A stretch of DNA of 64,000 nucleotides from Tepidimonas ignava (GCF_004342625.1 NZ_SMAH01000012.1:1-64000), one strand, 5' to 3'. Positions 19,494 to 29,152 are shown, counted from the stretch's first letter. Notes: generated from the sequence alone by a model not told the origin. Translations and numbers: made by a program.

Positions 19494-20561
19494 TCACTCC
19501 GCAATCCGCTTGAGTTGTTGTGCTGGGTTGTCCAGAAAGCGGTGCACCTGCGTCCACACGGCTACGATGGCTTGCCGATCGGGATTGAAAGCAGGCGGTG
19601 GCAGGTGCGGCATGTGGAAGATCACGCCGATGAGCTTGCCGTCGCTGTTCCTGCGCACCTTGAAGCGCAGTTGGTTGGGCAAGCGAGCGTTGTTGCCCCA
19701 AGGCTGCACGGAGTGGCGGGTCACTGGATAGCTGAGCCAATGACGAGCGTCGGGCTGATAGGCGCCATCACCGGTGGCAAACCGAAAATGCGTCCGTAGG
19801 CCGATCTTAATGATGGCCAGCGTTTTCATCAGCACCTTCCAGTCATCGTGCGGCGTGGTTTGCCAGATGAGCGCACCTTGTTCGTCCTGGCCAATGGCAT
19901 GCGGCCAATCGAGGGCGAGGCATTCACGCCAGTTGCGCAGCGGCGCCTTCGTGCCCTGCTCTGTTACGATGGGCACAGGGGCAAGTTCATAGGACCCCCA
20001 GCCGTTGCGGCTGCGACCGCCGGCCGTGCCGTACTGGTGCATGAGCCACAGGGCACGATCGAGGCGCTGGATGACACTTTCGGGGTAAGCGAGCAGGAGC
20101 TCGGCTTCTTCTCCTGGTTGGATAGCGGCGTTGGACTTCAGCGTAGGTTGCTGCGCACCGCGCGGCAACGTCACCGGCCCATAGCCGAGGTACAGATCAC
20201 TGGCCACCTGCTGTGGAACTTCGGGATGACGCACGCTGGCAAGTCGGGGCCATTGGTTTTTCTTGAGTCCACCCTCCTCCCACCGACTCAGCCGCAGCCG
20301 CACCTGGCTGCTGCGTGCCGCCACCTTATTCCCCTTTTCATCTCGGTCGTTCTCCAACCACGCATGCCCGAACAGCAACCCCTCCTCGCGCCGCATGTCG
20401 GCCAACTGGACGTTGAACTTGTGGTCCGCCGCGTAGGCCACCCGCCACCACTGGCGCAGTTGCGCCTTGAACGGCGGCGTGCGCCATTGGGCATTTTGCT
20501 CGGCGTTGCCAAGGAAGGCGGGGGTGTTGAACTGCACGCGGTGCTTGCGGATGGTGTGCAT
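19494..20561 (-). CDS. cmr1: Type III-B RAMP protein Cmr1
   Basis: 355 residues. The start FNTPAFLGNAEQNAQW, then RTPPFKAQLRQWWR and GGRSRNGWGSYEL are the hallmarks of Cmr1, the subunit capping the 3' end of the crRNA in Cmr complexes. The length is normal. The ATG at 20561 follows the NE0113-type stop by 6 bp, and cmr2 starts 3 bp after its own stop, so all are co-transcribed. Confidence 0.93.
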   Translation of the reverse strand: MHTIRKHRVQFNTPAFLGNAEQNAQWRTPPFKAQLRQWWRVAYAADHKFNVQLADMRREEGLLFGHAWLENDRDEKGNKVAARSSQVRLRLSRWEEGGLKKNQWPRLASVRHPEVPQQVASDLYLGYGPVTLPRGAQQPTLKSNAAIQPGEEAELLLAYPESVIQRLDRALWLMHQYGTAGGRSRNGWGSYELAPVPIVTEQGTKAPLRNWRECLALDWPHAIGQDEQGALIWQTTPHDDWKVLMKTLAIIKIGLRTHFRFATGDGAYQPDARHWLSYPVTRHSVQPWGNNARLPNQLRFKVRRNSDGKLIGVIFHMPHLPPPAFNPDRQAIVAVWTQVHRFLDNPAQQLKRIAE

Positions 20562-20567
20562 GGCGGT

Positions 20568-21677
20568 TCAGGTTGCGAAGTGGATGGCTTCAGGCGGCAA
20601 GGACAGGCCAAAGCGTTGCGGACGCCGCCCCACGCCTTGGACCAGGTAGGGCTGGGCCGCTGCACCCAGGGCGCTTTGCAACAGGTTTTTGAGGCGGGAT
20701 TTGCGCTCGTCGAAATCGGCGCGGCTCATACCTTGGGCCAAACGGTTGCGAACGCGGTCGTGCATGCCCATCGTGCCGACGATGCGCTGGTATTCGGCCA
20801 AATAGGCATGCGCATACGCCGGCTCGGGCACACCGTCGGCAGGGCGCGGCAGGGGATCAAGGCGTTGCTGGCAACGGCGGGCGAACCACGCCAAGAACGC
20901 AAGTTCGGCAGGCGGCAACACAACCTCTTGGCCGTGCGCGACCACCGTGCGACGGGCCAAATTCAGCACCAAACAGGGTGGACCAATGTGACCCTGAGCA
21001 GCCTGGACCGCGCGGGCAAAACTGGCTTGGCCTTGCAACAGGCTTGCAGGCAGTCCCGTGCGCATGCGCACAAATGGAATATCCGCGAGGGTAACTTGCG
21101 CTTGTGCGCAGTCAGCGACACGGTTGGGTCCAACCGAGATCACACGCTCGTAGGGGGTTGGGTAAAAAAATTCCCAGCTGGACTCAAACGGTTCGCTGAC
21201 CAGCACATGGCTGAGCCGGTCTTGAGAGCGCCCCCACAAGCTGAGAGCATACCCGGCAAAAAAACCGAGGGTTTTGCGCCCTCCCGCCAAGCTGACGTGC
21301 AAGGTGCTGTGCTCGTCTTCGGTCAACCGACGTACCCAATCGGCAATCTGGTCAGCCGCAGCACGGTTGTCTTGCGCCGTCCGCACGTCTCTGAGCGGCT
21401 GACCGTTGCCGTCGCGCAGCACGTGGATGTGGGTTTCGTCGAACGCGATGGGCGGCAAAGCCCAGTCACGGCGCAACCGCTCAAACCACCCTGGCGATTC
21501 CGACAGCAGCATCAGCCGGGCACGCTCGGCCCCTTCGGCGGTGGTGATCAAATGAACCTCCCTGGGTATCGCGTCTGGATTCTTTTCTTGCGCCAGCGCG
21601 TACAGGGTTTCGGTCACCACCTGTGGACTGAGCCCTGTCACGGCCAGCAATACGGATCGGTGTTGTTGCTCTCCCAT
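20568..21677 (-). CDS. NE0113-family CARF protein with a winged-helix-like C-terminus
   Basis: 369 residues from the ATG at 21677. The CARF fold opens with LLAVTGLSPQVVTETLYAL and has the ligand signature HVSLAGGRKTLGFF (Ala131-Thr136). The C-terminal half contains LNLARRTVVAHGQEVVLPP followed by ELAFLAWFARR, which resembles the start of an OmpR-type winged helix. Members of this CRISPR-associated family (TIGR02584/Cas_NE0113) have been proposed as cOA sensors or ring nucleases. I see no HEPN or PD-DEXK site. As first gene of the cmr operon it could be a cOA-responsive regulator or degrade the ligand; neither is shown by sequence alone. Confidence 0.85.
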   Translation of the reverse strand: MGEQQHRSVLLAVTGLSPQVVTETLYALAQEKNPDAIPREVHLITTAEGAERARLMLLSESPGWFERLRRDWALPPIAFDETHIHVLRDGNGQPLRDVRTAQDNRAAADQIADWVRRLTEDEHSTLHVSLAGGRKTLGFFAGYALSLWGRSQDRLSHVLVSEPFESSWEFFYPTPYERVISVGPNRVADCAQAQVTLADIPFVRMRTGLPASLLQGQASFARAVQAAQGHIGPPCLVLNLARRTVVAHGQEVVLPPAELAFLAWFARRCQQRLDPLPRPADGVPEPAYAHAYLAEYQRIVGTMGMHDRVRNRLAQGMSRADFDERKSRLKNLLQSALGAAAQPYLVQGVGRRPQRFGLSLPPEAIHFAT

Positions 21678-21716
21678 TGTGCGGCGAGCATACCAAAGGC
21701 CAGCCACATTGGGTGG

Positions 21717-21732
21717 TTTCACAAGCTTGTCA
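21717..21732. promoter_or_regulatory. Palindromic candidate operator upstream of the NE0113-cmr operon
   Basis: TTTCACAAGCTTGTCA contains the palindrome ACAAGCTTGT and lies 40-55 bp before the NE0113 start. On the minus strand the same site reads TGACAAGCTTGTGAAA and includes TTGACA, a good -35 hexamer. It differs at one base from the site before cas2 (6574-6589). A shared regulator of interference and adaptation is inferred. Confidence 0.55.
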
Positions 21733-21804
21733 AGTGCAGCACCACCCGGGCCCCGGGCAAGCTATCGTTGCGGGCCAACAACACGCGGGCAACGTGCCCT
21801 TGCG

Positions 21805-22740
21805 TCAAACTTTCAAGCCTTTGGGCAGCGGAAAACGCATCGTTTCGACCGGGCCGGTCATGCGCCGCACGGCGGTGGCGCCCAGGGTTTTGAGGCGCTG
21901 CACCACGCCCTGCACCAACGCTTCGGGTGCTGAAGCGCCCGCCGTCACGCCCACGCGCGGGGCGTCGGCCAACCACTCGTCGCGCAACTGGCTGGCGTCG
22001 TCCACCATGTAGGTGCGCACGCCCAGGCGCTCGGCCAGTTCGCGCAGACGGTTGGTGTTGGAGCTGCTGGGGCTGCCCACGACGATGACGACGTCCACCT
22101 GCCGTGCCAGCGCCTTGACAGCGTCTTGGCGGTTTTGCGTGGCGTAACAAATGTCCTGCTGCTTGGGTTCGCGCAGGGCCGGAAAACGCGCCCGCAGCGC
22201 GGCCAGGATTTCGGCCGTGTCGTCCACGCTGAGCGTGGTCTGGGTGACCACCGCCAGCCGCTCGGTCTGGCTGGGCTGCACGCGCGCCACGTCGTGCAGG
22301 GTTTCGATCAGGTGAATGCCGCCGTCCACCTGGCCCATCGTGCCTTCCACCTCGGGGTGGCCGGCGTGGCCGATCAGAAAGAATTCGTACCCCTCGCGGC
22401 GCAGCTTGGCCACTTCGACGTGCACCTTGGTGACCAAAGGACAGGTGGCGTCGAAAATGCGAAAGCCACGGCGCTGCGCCTCGGCTTGCACCGCCCGGCT
22501 GACCCCGTGCGCGCTGAACACGAGCACCGCCCCCGGGGGGACATCGTCCAGATCCTCGACGAACACCGCCCCACGGGCACGCAGGTCCGCCACAACGTGG
22601 CGGTTGTGCACGATTTCGTGCCGCACATACACGGGAGCGCCAAACTTGGCCAGCGCACGCTCCACGATGTCGATGGCGCGGTCCACACCGGCGCAAAAGC
22701 CACGCGGCTCGGCCAGCCATACTTCCTGCACCGCAGCCAT
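21805..22740 (-). CDS. ispH: 4-hydroxy-3-methylbut-2-enyl diphosphate reductase IspH
   Basis: 311 residues. This is the last enzyme of the MEP isoprenoid pathway and makes IPP and DMAPP with a [4Fe-4S] cluster. The three cluster Cys lie in [20 protein letters not shown] and [11 protein letters not shown]; the substrate motif [13 protein letters not shown] and the catalytic-region HPEVEGT are present. It is 1 bp downstream of the FKBP gene, a conserved pairing in proteobacteria. It marks the edge between the CRISPR island and ordinary chromosome. Confidence 0.97.
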   Translation of the reverse strand: MAAVQEVWLAEPRGFCAGVDRAIDIVERALAKFGAPVYVRHEIVHNRHVVADLRARGAVFVEDLDDVPPGAVLVFSAHGVSRAVQAEAQRRGFRIFDATCPLVTKVHVEVAKLRREGYEFFLIGHAGHPEVEGTMGQVDGGIHLIETLHDVARVQPSQTERLAVVTQTTLSVDDTAEILAALRARFPALREPKQQDICYATQNRQDAVKALARQVDVVIVVGSPSSSNTNRLRELAERLGVRTYMVDDASQLRDEWLADAPRVGVTAGASAPEALVQGVVQRLKTLGATAVRRMTGPVETMRFPLPKGLKV

Positions 22741-22741
22741 T

Positions 22742-23227
22742 TCACAGCACCCCGATGATGCGCACGGTCAAGCGCACGGCCTGGTCCGCCAGCGGGTGGT
22801 TGAAGTCCACGCACAGCGCGCCGTCGTCGCGCACCGCGCGCACCGTGCCGGCGTAGCTGCCCTGCCCGTCAGGGGTGGGGAACTGCACGACGTCGCCCAC
22901 GGCAAAGCCCTCGGGCGGGGCGCCCAACTGCTGCAGCAGGCGCTGCGCCACCCACTGCACCTTGGCCGGGTCGCGCGCGCCAAACGCTTGCCCCGGGGGG
23001 AGTTCGAACGTGGCCTCGTCGCCCTCGGCCAACCCCAGCAGGCATTGCTCCAGCGCTGGGGCCAGCTCGCCGCTGCCCAGCGACAGCGTGGCCGGCTGGG
23101 CCGCGAAGGTGTCGATCAGCACGGTGCCATCGGCACCCGCCAGGCGGTAGTGCAGCGTGACGAACGAATCTGGGGCCACGCGCGCCGGCGCGGTGTCGGG
23201 CTCTGAGGTGTGGACGGCTTGGTTCAC
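22742..23227 (-). CDS. fkpB: FKBP-type peptidyl-prolyl isomerase (SlpA/FkpB)
   Basis: 161 residues if the GTG at 23227 is the start. The fold signature is [20 protein letters not shown], then [20 protein letters not shown] and [13 protein letters not shown]. SlpA-type FKBPs are cytoplasmic proline isomerases with an inserted flap domain. No ATG precedes the conserved region in frame, so a GTG start is likely. It is the first gene of fkpB-ispH and is divergent from radC; its start codon overlaps a 16-bp palindrome. Confidence 0.9.
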   Translation of the reverse strand: MNQAVHTSEPDTAPARVAPDSFVTLHYRLAGADGTVLIDTFAAQPATLSLGSGELAPALEQCLLGLAEGDEATFELPPGQAFGARDPAKVQWVAQRLLQQLGAPPEGFAVGDVVQFPTPDGQGSYAGTVRAVRDDGALCVDFNHPLADQAVRLTVRIIGVL

Positions 23228-23241
23228 AATGCGCGCATTGT
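23226..23241. promoter_or_regulatory. 16-bp perfect palindrome between fkpB and radC
   Basis: ACAATGCGCGCATTGT is a perfect palindrome in the 36-bp gap of two divergent genes, touching the fkpB GTG and ending 22 bp before the radC ATG. It could be an operator shared by both. GC-rich self-complementary words also arise by chance in such DNA. Confidence 0.35.
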
Positions 23242-23263
23242 ACGGACCGGGGAGGAAACCACG

Positions 23264-23932
23264 ATGCGAGACATGCCACCCGAGGCACGCCCGCGCGAAA
23301 AGCTGTTGGCCCGCGGCCCCCAGGCGCTGGCCGATGCCGAGCTGCTGGCGCTGCTGCTGCGCACCGGGCTGCGTGGCCAGCCGGTGCTGCAATTCGCCCA
23401 GGCGCTGTTGGCGCAGCACGGTGGCCTGCGCGGTCTGCTGCAGGCCACGCCGGCGCAGTTGGCGCGCACCAAGGGATTGGGGCCGGCCAAACGCGCCGAG
23501 CTGCTGGCGGTGTTCGAGCTGGCGCGCCGCGCCCTGGCGGAGGGCTTGCGCCAGCGGCCGGTGCTGGACTCGCCCTCGGCGGTGGCCGACGTGCTGCGGC
23601 TGCAACTGGCCGACCGCGGGCACGAGGTGTTTGCCGTGCTGTTTTTGGACAACCAGCACCGGCTGATCGCGCTGGAGGAATTGTTTCGGGGCACGCTGGA
23701 CCAGACCAGCGTGTACCCACGCGAGGTAGCGCTGCGCGCCCTGCACCACGGCGCCGCGGCGGTGATCCTGGCCCACAACCACCCCAGTGGGGCGGCCGAA
23801 CCGTCGGCGGCGGATGTGGCCCTGACCCAGCGCTTGCGGCAGGCGTTGGGGCTGCTGGATATCCGTGTGCTGGACCATTTGGTGGTGACGCAGGGGGGCT
23901 GCACCTCGATGGCCCAGCGCGGCCTGGTGTGA
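23264..23932 (+). CDS. radC: RadC family (MPN/JAB domain) protein
   Basis: 222 residues. The N-terminal helix-hairpin-helix part has [15 protein letters not shown] and [12 protein letters not shown]. The JAB metalloprotease-like domain keeps [19 protein letters not shown] with the HxH...D metal ligands. The name reflects an old DNA-repair assignment that was not upheld; its function is uncertain. The ATG at 23264 has a strong GGAGG 8 bp upstream; in-frame sequence before it has none. Confidence 0.95.
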   Translation: MRDMPPEARPREKLLARGPQALADAELLALLLRTGLRGQPVLQFAQALLAQHGGLRGLLQATPAQLARTKGLGPAKRAELLAVFELARRALAEGLRQRPVLDSPSAVADVLRLQLADRGHEVFAVLFLDNQHRLIALEELFRGTLDQTSVYPREVALRALHHGAAAVILAHNHPSGAAEPSAADVALTQRLRQALGLLDIRVLDHLVVTQGGCTSMAQRGLV

Positions 23933-23984
23933 TCCCGCGCCAAGGCTCAGCCCCCGCGCGGGGCGCGCTACCATGCGTGTCGCG

Positions 23985-24647
23985 ATGAAAGTGCACAGCC
24001 TTGCCGATCTGAAGCGGCTGCGCCAGGAAATGCAGCGCCGCGCCGCCGAACAGGCCGCCACCCAGGCTGCCTTGGCCGCCGCCCAGCGCGCCGCCCAGGA
24101 GCGCGCGGTCCGCGATCGCGCCCTGTTCGAACGCGCGGTGGGACCCGTGCGACCGCTGCGGCCCCACGGGCGGGCCGTCGCCGAGCGGCCGACACCGCTG
24201 CCCTTGCCGCGCCAGCGTCAAGCCGACGAGCGTGCGGTGATGCGCGAAGCGCTCAGCGATGCCTTCGACGCCGAAACCCTGCTGCACACCGACGAACACC
24301 TGAGCTTTCGCCGTCCCGGGTTGGGGCCGGACGTGGTGCGCCGTCTGCGCCGTGGCGAGTGGGCCATCCAGGCCGAGCTGGACCTGCACGGCCTGCGCAC
24401 CGACGAAGCCCGCGAACGGCTGGGCGGGTTCATCCGCGAGGCGCACCGCCAGGGTTTGCGCTGCGTGCGTGTGGTGCATGGCAAGGGGTTGGGCTCACCA
24501 GGCAAGACGCCTGTGCTCAAGGGCCGCGTGCACAGTTGGCTGGTGCAAAAAAGCGAGGTGTTGGCTTTTGTGCAGGCTCGGCCCGCCGACGGTGGGGCTG
24601 GCGCCTTGATCGTGCTGCTGCGCACGGCCAGCCACGGCCGTGCCTGA
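23985..24647 (+). CDS. Smr-domain protein
   Basis: 220 residues. A charged helical N-terminus (KRLRQEMQRRAAEQAATQAA) is followed by the C-terminal Smr domain with LDLHGLRTDEARERL and VVHGKGLGSPGKTPVLK, the LDxH and HGxG signatures. Smr domains of this kind are small nucleases acting on RNA or branched DNA; the target is not known here. An in-frame ATG at 23973 adds four residues and neither start has a clear Shine-Dalgarno. Confidence 0.9.
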   Translation: MKVHSLADLKRLRQEMQRRAAEQAATQAALAAAQRAAQERAVRDRALFERAVGPVRPLRPHGRAVAERPTPLPLPRQRQADERAVMREALSDAFDAETLLHTDEHLSFRRPGLGPDVVRRLRRGEWAIQAELDLHGLRTDEARERLGGFIREAHRQGLRCVRVVHGKGLGSPGKTPVLKGRVHSWLVQKSEVLAFVQARPADGGAGALIVLLRTASHGRA

Positions 24648-24650
24648 AAC

Positions 24651-24670
24651 GCCCGGCTGCGCCGGCGGGC
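24651..24670. terminator. GC hairpin between convergent genes
   Basis: GCCCG at 24651-24655 pairs with CGGGC at 24666-24670 in the 23-bp gap between the Smr gene and the ABC permease, which converge. There is no U-run on either side, so intrinsic termination is only a possibility. Confidence 0.3.
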
Positions 24671-27229
24671 TCAATCCGTGGCCTGTCGCAGCGTTTGCAC
24701 CACCGGGGTGTGCAGCACCCCGCGCAGCGTCCACCACCCGGCAACCAGGGCCAAGCTGGCGCCCACCAGCGCCCCTGCCGGGGCCAGCCACCACGCCGGC
24801 TGCCAGGCAAAGCGAAACACCCACTGCGCCAGCGCCGCCCCCACGGCCAGCGCCGCCAGCGCGGCCAGCGTTCCGGCCAACGCCCCCACCCCGGCCAATT
24901 CGGTGCGCTGCAAGCGCCGCAACAGGGCCGCACGTGCGCCCAGAGCACGCAGCACGGCGTAATCGCGCTCGCGCTCGACGCGGGTGGTGCCGACCGTGGC
25001 CAGCAGCACGACCGCACCCGTGGCCAGGCTGAACAGGAATAAAAACTCCACCGCCGCGATCACCTGCCCCAGGAGGCGCTGCACCTGGGCCACCGCGGCG
25101 CTGGTGTCGACACTGGTCACGTTGGGGAAGCGCGCCAGCAGCGCCCGGTCGAACCCGGGTTGCGCGGGGGCCCGAAACGCCGCGATGTGCGTGTAGGGCA
25201 CCTCCGGCGGCATCGCCGCCATCGGAAACAGCACGAAAAAATTGACGTGCATCGACGCCCAATCCACCCGTCGCAGGCTGGTGATGCGGGCTTCGTGCAC
25301 CTGACCGGCGATGTCGAAGGCCAAGCGGTCACCCAAAGCCAAGCCCAGCTCCTCGGCCAAGCCGGTCTCGACACTCAGGGCCCCCGCTTCTTCGGCTTGC
25401 CAGCGGCCGGCGGCGATCGGGTTGTGGGGCGGCCGCTCGGCGCTGTACGACAGGTTGAACTCGCGCTCCACCAACCGCTGGGCGCGCGCGCCCTCGAAGT
25501 CCTCGGGCCGCACAGGGCGACCGTTGATGGCCACCAGCCGCCCACGCACCATCGGGTACCAGTCGTAGCGGGTGACGCCCGCGTTGTGCAGGTGCCGCTG
25601 GAAATCCTGCGCCTGGTCGGGCTGGATGTTGATGACAAAGCGGTTGGGGGCATCCGGTGGCGTGGCAGCGCGCCAGCTGTCAATCAGGTCGGTGCGCAGC
25701 AACACCAACAGCAGCAAGGCCATCAGCCCCGCGGCCAACGCGGCCACCTGCAGCACCGTCAGGCCCGGGCGGGCGGTGAGTTGGCGGGTGGCCAGCACCC
25801 ACCACGGCGGCCCGCCACGGCGCAACGCCATGCGCAACAGCCGCAACACCAACCAGCCCGCGGCGGCGAACACCGCCAACGCCGCCGCCAGCCCCCCCAC
25901 GGCAATGACGCCCAGCCGCAGGTCCCGGGCCGCCAGCATCAACAACGCGCCCAGGCCCGCGGCGCCGATCGCCACCAGCGCCAGCGTGGCCGGCCGCGCA
26001 GGGCCGACGTCGCGGCGCAACACACGCAACGGCGGCACGCGGGCCAGTTGCAACACCGGCGGCAACCCAAAGGTGGCCATCAACGCCATGCCCACGCCCA
26101 GCCCCAAACCCACCGGCGCCCACCCCGGCGGTGGCAGCGTCACCTGCAGCAGGCCGCCCAACCACCAGGCAAAGGCAAAATGCACCACCCAGCCCAGCGC
26201 AACCCCCAGCAGCGCCGCGGCCAGGCCCGCCAGCCCGAAGGCCACGGTGTACGCACGCGCCACCGTGCGCCGCGCCAACCCCAACACGCGCAGCAGCGCG
26301 CAGTCGTCCAAGTGACGCTGGGCGTAATGGCGTGAGGCCACCGCCACCGCCACCGCCGCCAGCAACGCGGCCAGCAGCGCCACCAGGCGTAAAAACTGCT
26401 CGGCGCGCTGCAACGTTTGTTGCAGCTCGGGACGGCCACCTTCCAGGCTTTCGAGCTGGGTGCCACGTTCGCCACCCTCGCGCAGGCGCTGTTCGAGCCA
26501 CGCGCGGTAGCGGCGCACGGCGGCGTCGTCACCCGCCACCACCAGCCGGTACTGGATGCGGCTGGCCGGCTGCACCAGCCCCGTGTCAGGCAACGCGGCG
26601 GCATTGATGAGCACGCGCGGCGCGAACGTCAGAAACCCGGCGCCGCGGTCGGGCTCGTAGGTGATGACCCGGGTGACGGTGAACGAGCGCTCGCCCAACC
26701 ACAGGGCGTCACCCAGGCGCAGACCCAGCACGTCCAGCAAGCCGGCGTCGACCCACGCCTCCTGCGGCGAGGGGATCGCACCGGCGGGTTGACCGTCGGG
26801 GTCGGCCGGGTCGGTGCTGGTGCGCAGCTCGCCCCGCAGTGGGTAGCCAGGCTGCACCGCCTTAAGCGACACGAGCCGCACCTCGCCGCCTTGGGCGGCG
26901 TCGGCGCGCGCCATCGTGGGGAAGGTCCAGTGTTCGGTCACACGCAAGCCCGAGGCCTGGGCCTGCGCGGTGTACTCGGGCGCCAGCGCATGGTCGCTGC
27001 GCAGCACCAGGTCGCCGCCCAGCAACTGGCGCGCGTCGCGCTGCAGGCCGGCTTGCAGACGGTCGGCGAAAAAGCCCACCGCCGCCAAGGCCGCCACCGC
27101 CAACACGATGGCCAACGCCAGCACGGTCAGCTCGCCGGCGCGCGCATCACGCCACAGCGCCCGCACGCCCAGCGCCCACGCCGAGGGCGCGCGCGCCAAC
27201 GCAAGGGGGGTGGCAGGGACGGCGGTCAC
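24671..27229 (-). CDS. FtsX-like ABC transporter permease (YbbP type)
   Basis: 852 residues, typical of the large YbbP permeases with about ten membrane segments: an N-terminal helix VLALAIVLAVAALAAVGFFA, a large periplasmic domain, a central FtsX domain near residues 260-430, further helices and a C-terminal FtsX domain ending in LVAGWWTLRGVLHTPVV. In relatives it works with a YbbA ATPase, often in lipoprotein or outer-membrane stress functions. No ATPase gene is adjacent. It lies 23 bp downstream of upp on the same strand. Confidence 0.88.
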   Translation of the reverse strand: MTAVPATPLALARAPSAWALGVRALWRDARAGELTVLALAIVLAVAALAAVGFFADRLQAGLQRDARQLLGGDLVLRSDHALAPEYTAQAQASGLRVTEHWTFPTMARADAAQGGEVRLVSLKAVQPGYPLRGELRTSTDPADPDGQPAGAIPSPQEAWVDAGLLDVLGLRLGDALWLGERSFTVTRVITYEPDRGAGFLTFAPRVLINAAALPDTGLVQPASRIQYRLVVAGDDAAVRRYRAWLEQRLREGGERGTQLESLEGGRPELQQTLQRAEQFLRLVALLAALLAAVAVAVASRHYAQRHLDDCALLRVLGLARRTVARAYTVAFGLAGLAAALLGVALGWVVHFAFAWWLGGLLQVTLPPPGWAPVGLGLGVGMALMATFGLPPVLQLARVPPLRVLRRDVGPARPATLALVAIGAAGLGALLMLAARDLRLGVIAVGGLAAALAVFAAAGWLVLRLLRMALRRGGPPWWVLATRQLTARPGLTVLQVAALAAGLMALLLLVLLRTDLIDSWRAATPPDAPNRFVINIQPDQAQDFQRHLHNAGVTRYDWYPMVRGRLVAINGRPVRPEDFEGARAQRLVEREFNLSYSAERPPHNPIAAGRWQAEEAGALSVETGLAEELGLALGDRLAFDIAGQVHEARITSLRRVDWASMHVNFFVLFPMAAMPPEVPYTHIAAFRAPAQPGFDRALLARFPNVTSVDTSAAVAQVQRLLGQVIAAVEFLFLFSLATGAVVLLATVGTTRVERERDYAVLRALGARAALLRRLQRTELAGVGALAGTLAALAALAVGAALAQWVFRFAWQPAWWLAPAGALVGASLALVAGWWTLRGVLHTPVVQTLRQATD

Positions 27230-27252
27230 ACGCGGTGGGATCGCAGCGCCGG

Positions 27253-27900
27253 CTACTTGGTTCCGAAGATGCGGTCACCCGCGTCGCCCAAGCCCGGCAC
27301 GATGTAGCCGTGCTCGTTCAGGCCCCGGTCCACCGCCGGGGTGTAGATGGGCACGTCCGGATGGTGGGCGTGGAAGTTGGCGATGCCCTCCGGGCAGGCC
27401 ACCAGACACACGAAGCGAATCGAGCGCGGCTGCAGCCGTTTGAGCAGATCCACCGCGGCCACCGCGGAGTTGCCGGTGGCCAACATCGGGTCCAGCACGA
27501 TGACGTCACGCTCGTCCATGCCGGAGGGCATTTTGAAGTAGTACTCGACCGGCTTGAGCGTGGCCGGATCGCGGTACAGGCCGATGTGCCCGACGCGCGC
27601 GCTGGGCAGCACCTCGAGCATGCCGTCCAGAAAGCCGTTGCCGGCGCGCAGGATGGAGGCCAGCACGGTCTTTTTGCCGTCGATGACGCGGCCGGTGGTC
27701 TTTTCCAGCGGGGTTTCGATCTCGACCTCCTGCATCGGCATGTCGCGCGTGACCTCGTAGGCCAGCAGCGCGCTGAGCTCGTGGATCAGTTGGCGGAAGG
27801 TCTTGGTGCTGGTGTCTTTGCGCCGCATCAGCGTCAGCTTGTGCTGCACCAGCGGATGGTCGATGACGTGGACTTGTCGCAGCGATGGGGAAGCGTTCAT
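27253..27900 (-). CDS. upp: Uracil phosphoribosyltransferase
   Basis: 215 residues. It salvages uracil to UMP with PRPP. The PRPP loop is [17 protein letters not shown], the substrate regions are [14 protein letters not shown] and [15 protein letters not shown], and the length is standard. The ATG at 27900 overlaps the fdhD stop as ATGA, so this housekeeping gene is translationally coupled to the tail of the formate dehydrogenase operon, an uncommon arrangement. Confidence 0.97.
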   Translation of the reverse strand: MNASPSLRQVHVIDHPLVQHKLTLMRRKDTSTKTFRQLIHELSALLAYEVTRDMPMQEVEIETPLEKTTGRVIDGKKTVLASILRAGNGFLDGMLEVLPSARVGHIGLYRDPATLKPVEYYFKMPSGMDERDVIVLDPMLATGNSAVAAVDLLKRLQPRSIRFVCLVACPEGIANFHAHHPDVPIYTPAVDRGLNEHGYIVPGLGDAGDRIFGTK

Positions 27901-28772
27901 GAAAGCGGAGTATCCCACACGAGCCTGTGCGGGTGCGTGTAGCACAGAAAGCGCGTGTGGGTGGCGCGGCCGATGGCGCACACGCCGACCTGCTGCGCCA
28001 CCTCCAGCCCCATTTGGGTGATGCCGCTGCGCGACACGACGACGGGAATGCCCATCTGGGCGGCCTTGATGATCATCTCGCTGGTCAGCCGACCGGTGGT
28101 GTAAAAGACCTTGTCGTCGCCGCGAAGAACCTGCTCGCCCTGCAGCCACGTCCAGCCGGCGATGGTGTCGACGGCGTTGTGACGCCCCACGTCCTCGACG
28201 AACAGCAGCAGCTCCTCGCCGCGGAACAGGGCGCAGCCGTGCACCGAGCCCGCCTGTTTGTAGACCGAATCCTGTTCGCGCACCGTGCGCAAGATGGCGT
28301 AGAGCTGCGACTGACGCAGCGGCTCGGCCGCCTGCACGCGCACGCTGGCCAATTGCTCCATCAGGCTGCCGAACATGCTGCCCTGCCCGCAGCCGGTGGT
28401 GACGATACGCTGCGCGGTGCGCTCGGCCCAATCAGCCACCCCACCGCGGGTGCGCACGGCGGCGGCGCCCACGTCCCAATCCACCGTGATCGACTCCACC
28501 TGCTCGGGGCCGTCCAGCAGGCGCTGGTTGCGCAGGTAGCCCAGCACCAGCCACTCGGGGTGCGCCCCCAGCGTCATCAGCGTGACCAGCTCGCGCTTGT
28601 CCACGTACACCGTCAGGCCACGCTCGGCCGGGATGTGCATGGTGCGGCGCTCACCAAACTCGTTGATCACCTCCACCGCGCGCGTCAGCGGCGCTGCGGC
28701 CTGCGACAACCTGGGCGGGCAGCCGGCTGGCGCCAGCGCCGTACCGAAGGCCGTGGGTTCGTGCAACCACAT
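27897..28772 (-). CDS. fdhD: Formate dehydrogenase sulfurtransferase FdhD
   Basis: 291 residues. FdhD passes sulfur from IscS to the bis-MGD cofactor of formate dehydrogenase, which is needed for activity. Family motifs include AIRT-like [34 protein letters not shown] and [16 protein letters not shown]. At the sulfur-relay loop I see [10 protein letters not shown] with a single Cys128, where family members usually have CxxC. Relay might use one Cys or another residue. It lies 24 bp downstream of the small exported protein, in the fdh operon. Confidence 0.92.
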   Translation of the reverse strand: MWLHEPTAFGTALAPAGCPPRLSQAAAPLTRAVEVINEFGERRTMHIPAERGLTVYVDKRELVTLMTLGAHPEWLVLGYLRNQRLLDGPEQVESITVDWDVGAAAVRTRGGVADWAERTAQRIVTTGCGQGSMFGSLMEQLASVRVQAAEPLRQSQLYAILRTVREQDSVYKQAGSVHGCALFRGEELLLFVEDVGRHNAVDTIAGWTWLQGEQVLRGDDKVFYTTGRLTSEMIIKAAQMGIPVVVSRSGITQMGLEVAQQVGVCAIGRATHTRFLCYTHPHRLVWDTPLS

Positions 28773-28796
28773 GGTGGGTCACCCCGCGGTGGGCGG

Positions 28797-29117
28797 TCAG
28801 GACTTTTTGGGTGCACCCGCCGCGGCGGGCGCAGGCGCGGCGCCCGGCGCCGCAAACGGGCCTGGGTCGGTGCACGCCGGTGCGTTGCTTGGCCGGGCCG
28901 CCTGGGGGTGGGTCTTGAAGTAGTGGTCGGCGGCGCGTTGGGCGGCCATGCAGGTTTGGTAGGCGTCGACCTTGGCCTGGTGCGCGGCCTTGGCTTTGGC
29001 CAGTTCGGCCGCCGCTTTTTGCTCGTCGGTCAACGGCGGGGTGGGCAACTTGGCCCACGCCGCGCCGGCCACCATGGCCAACATCACGCTGGTGACGAGG
29101 GGGGTGCGCAGTTTCAT
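28797..29117 (-). CDS. Small exported protein of the formate dehydrogenase operon
   Basis: 106 residues from the ATG at 29117. The signal peptide is MKLRTPLVTSVMLAMVAGAA, cleaved near AWA-KL. The mature part is helical with Ala, Lys and Gln, one CMAAQ and one CTDPG Cys, and a low-complexity Pro/Ala tail. No known domain was recognised. Its place between the cytochrome b gene and fdhD suggests a periplasmic accessory of the enzyme; the function is unknown. Confidence 0.8.
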   Translation of the reverse strand: MKLRTPLVTSVMLAMVAGAAWAKLPTPPLTDEQKAAAELAKAKAAHQAKVDAYQTCMAAQRAADHYFKTHPQAARPSNAPACTDPGPFAAPGAAPAPAAAGAPKKS

Positions 29118-29152
29118 GGTGCGATCTCTCCTGACATCCGTGGGCGATGTGT

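Noticed and set aside
20750-20960. RxxxxH (RTVVAH) in the NE0113 protein as a HEPN RNase site
   Set aside because: The segment looks like the first strands of an OmpR-type winged helix and is not in a helical HEPN context.
21745-21757. CCCGGG-C-CCCGGG near ispH as a terminator
   Set aside because: No U-run follows in either direction, and such GC words are frequent here.
23952-23963. CCCCGCGCGGGG palindrome after radC
   Set aside because: Low-complexity GC palindrome with no U-run and no second copy; not enough to call a terminator or operator.
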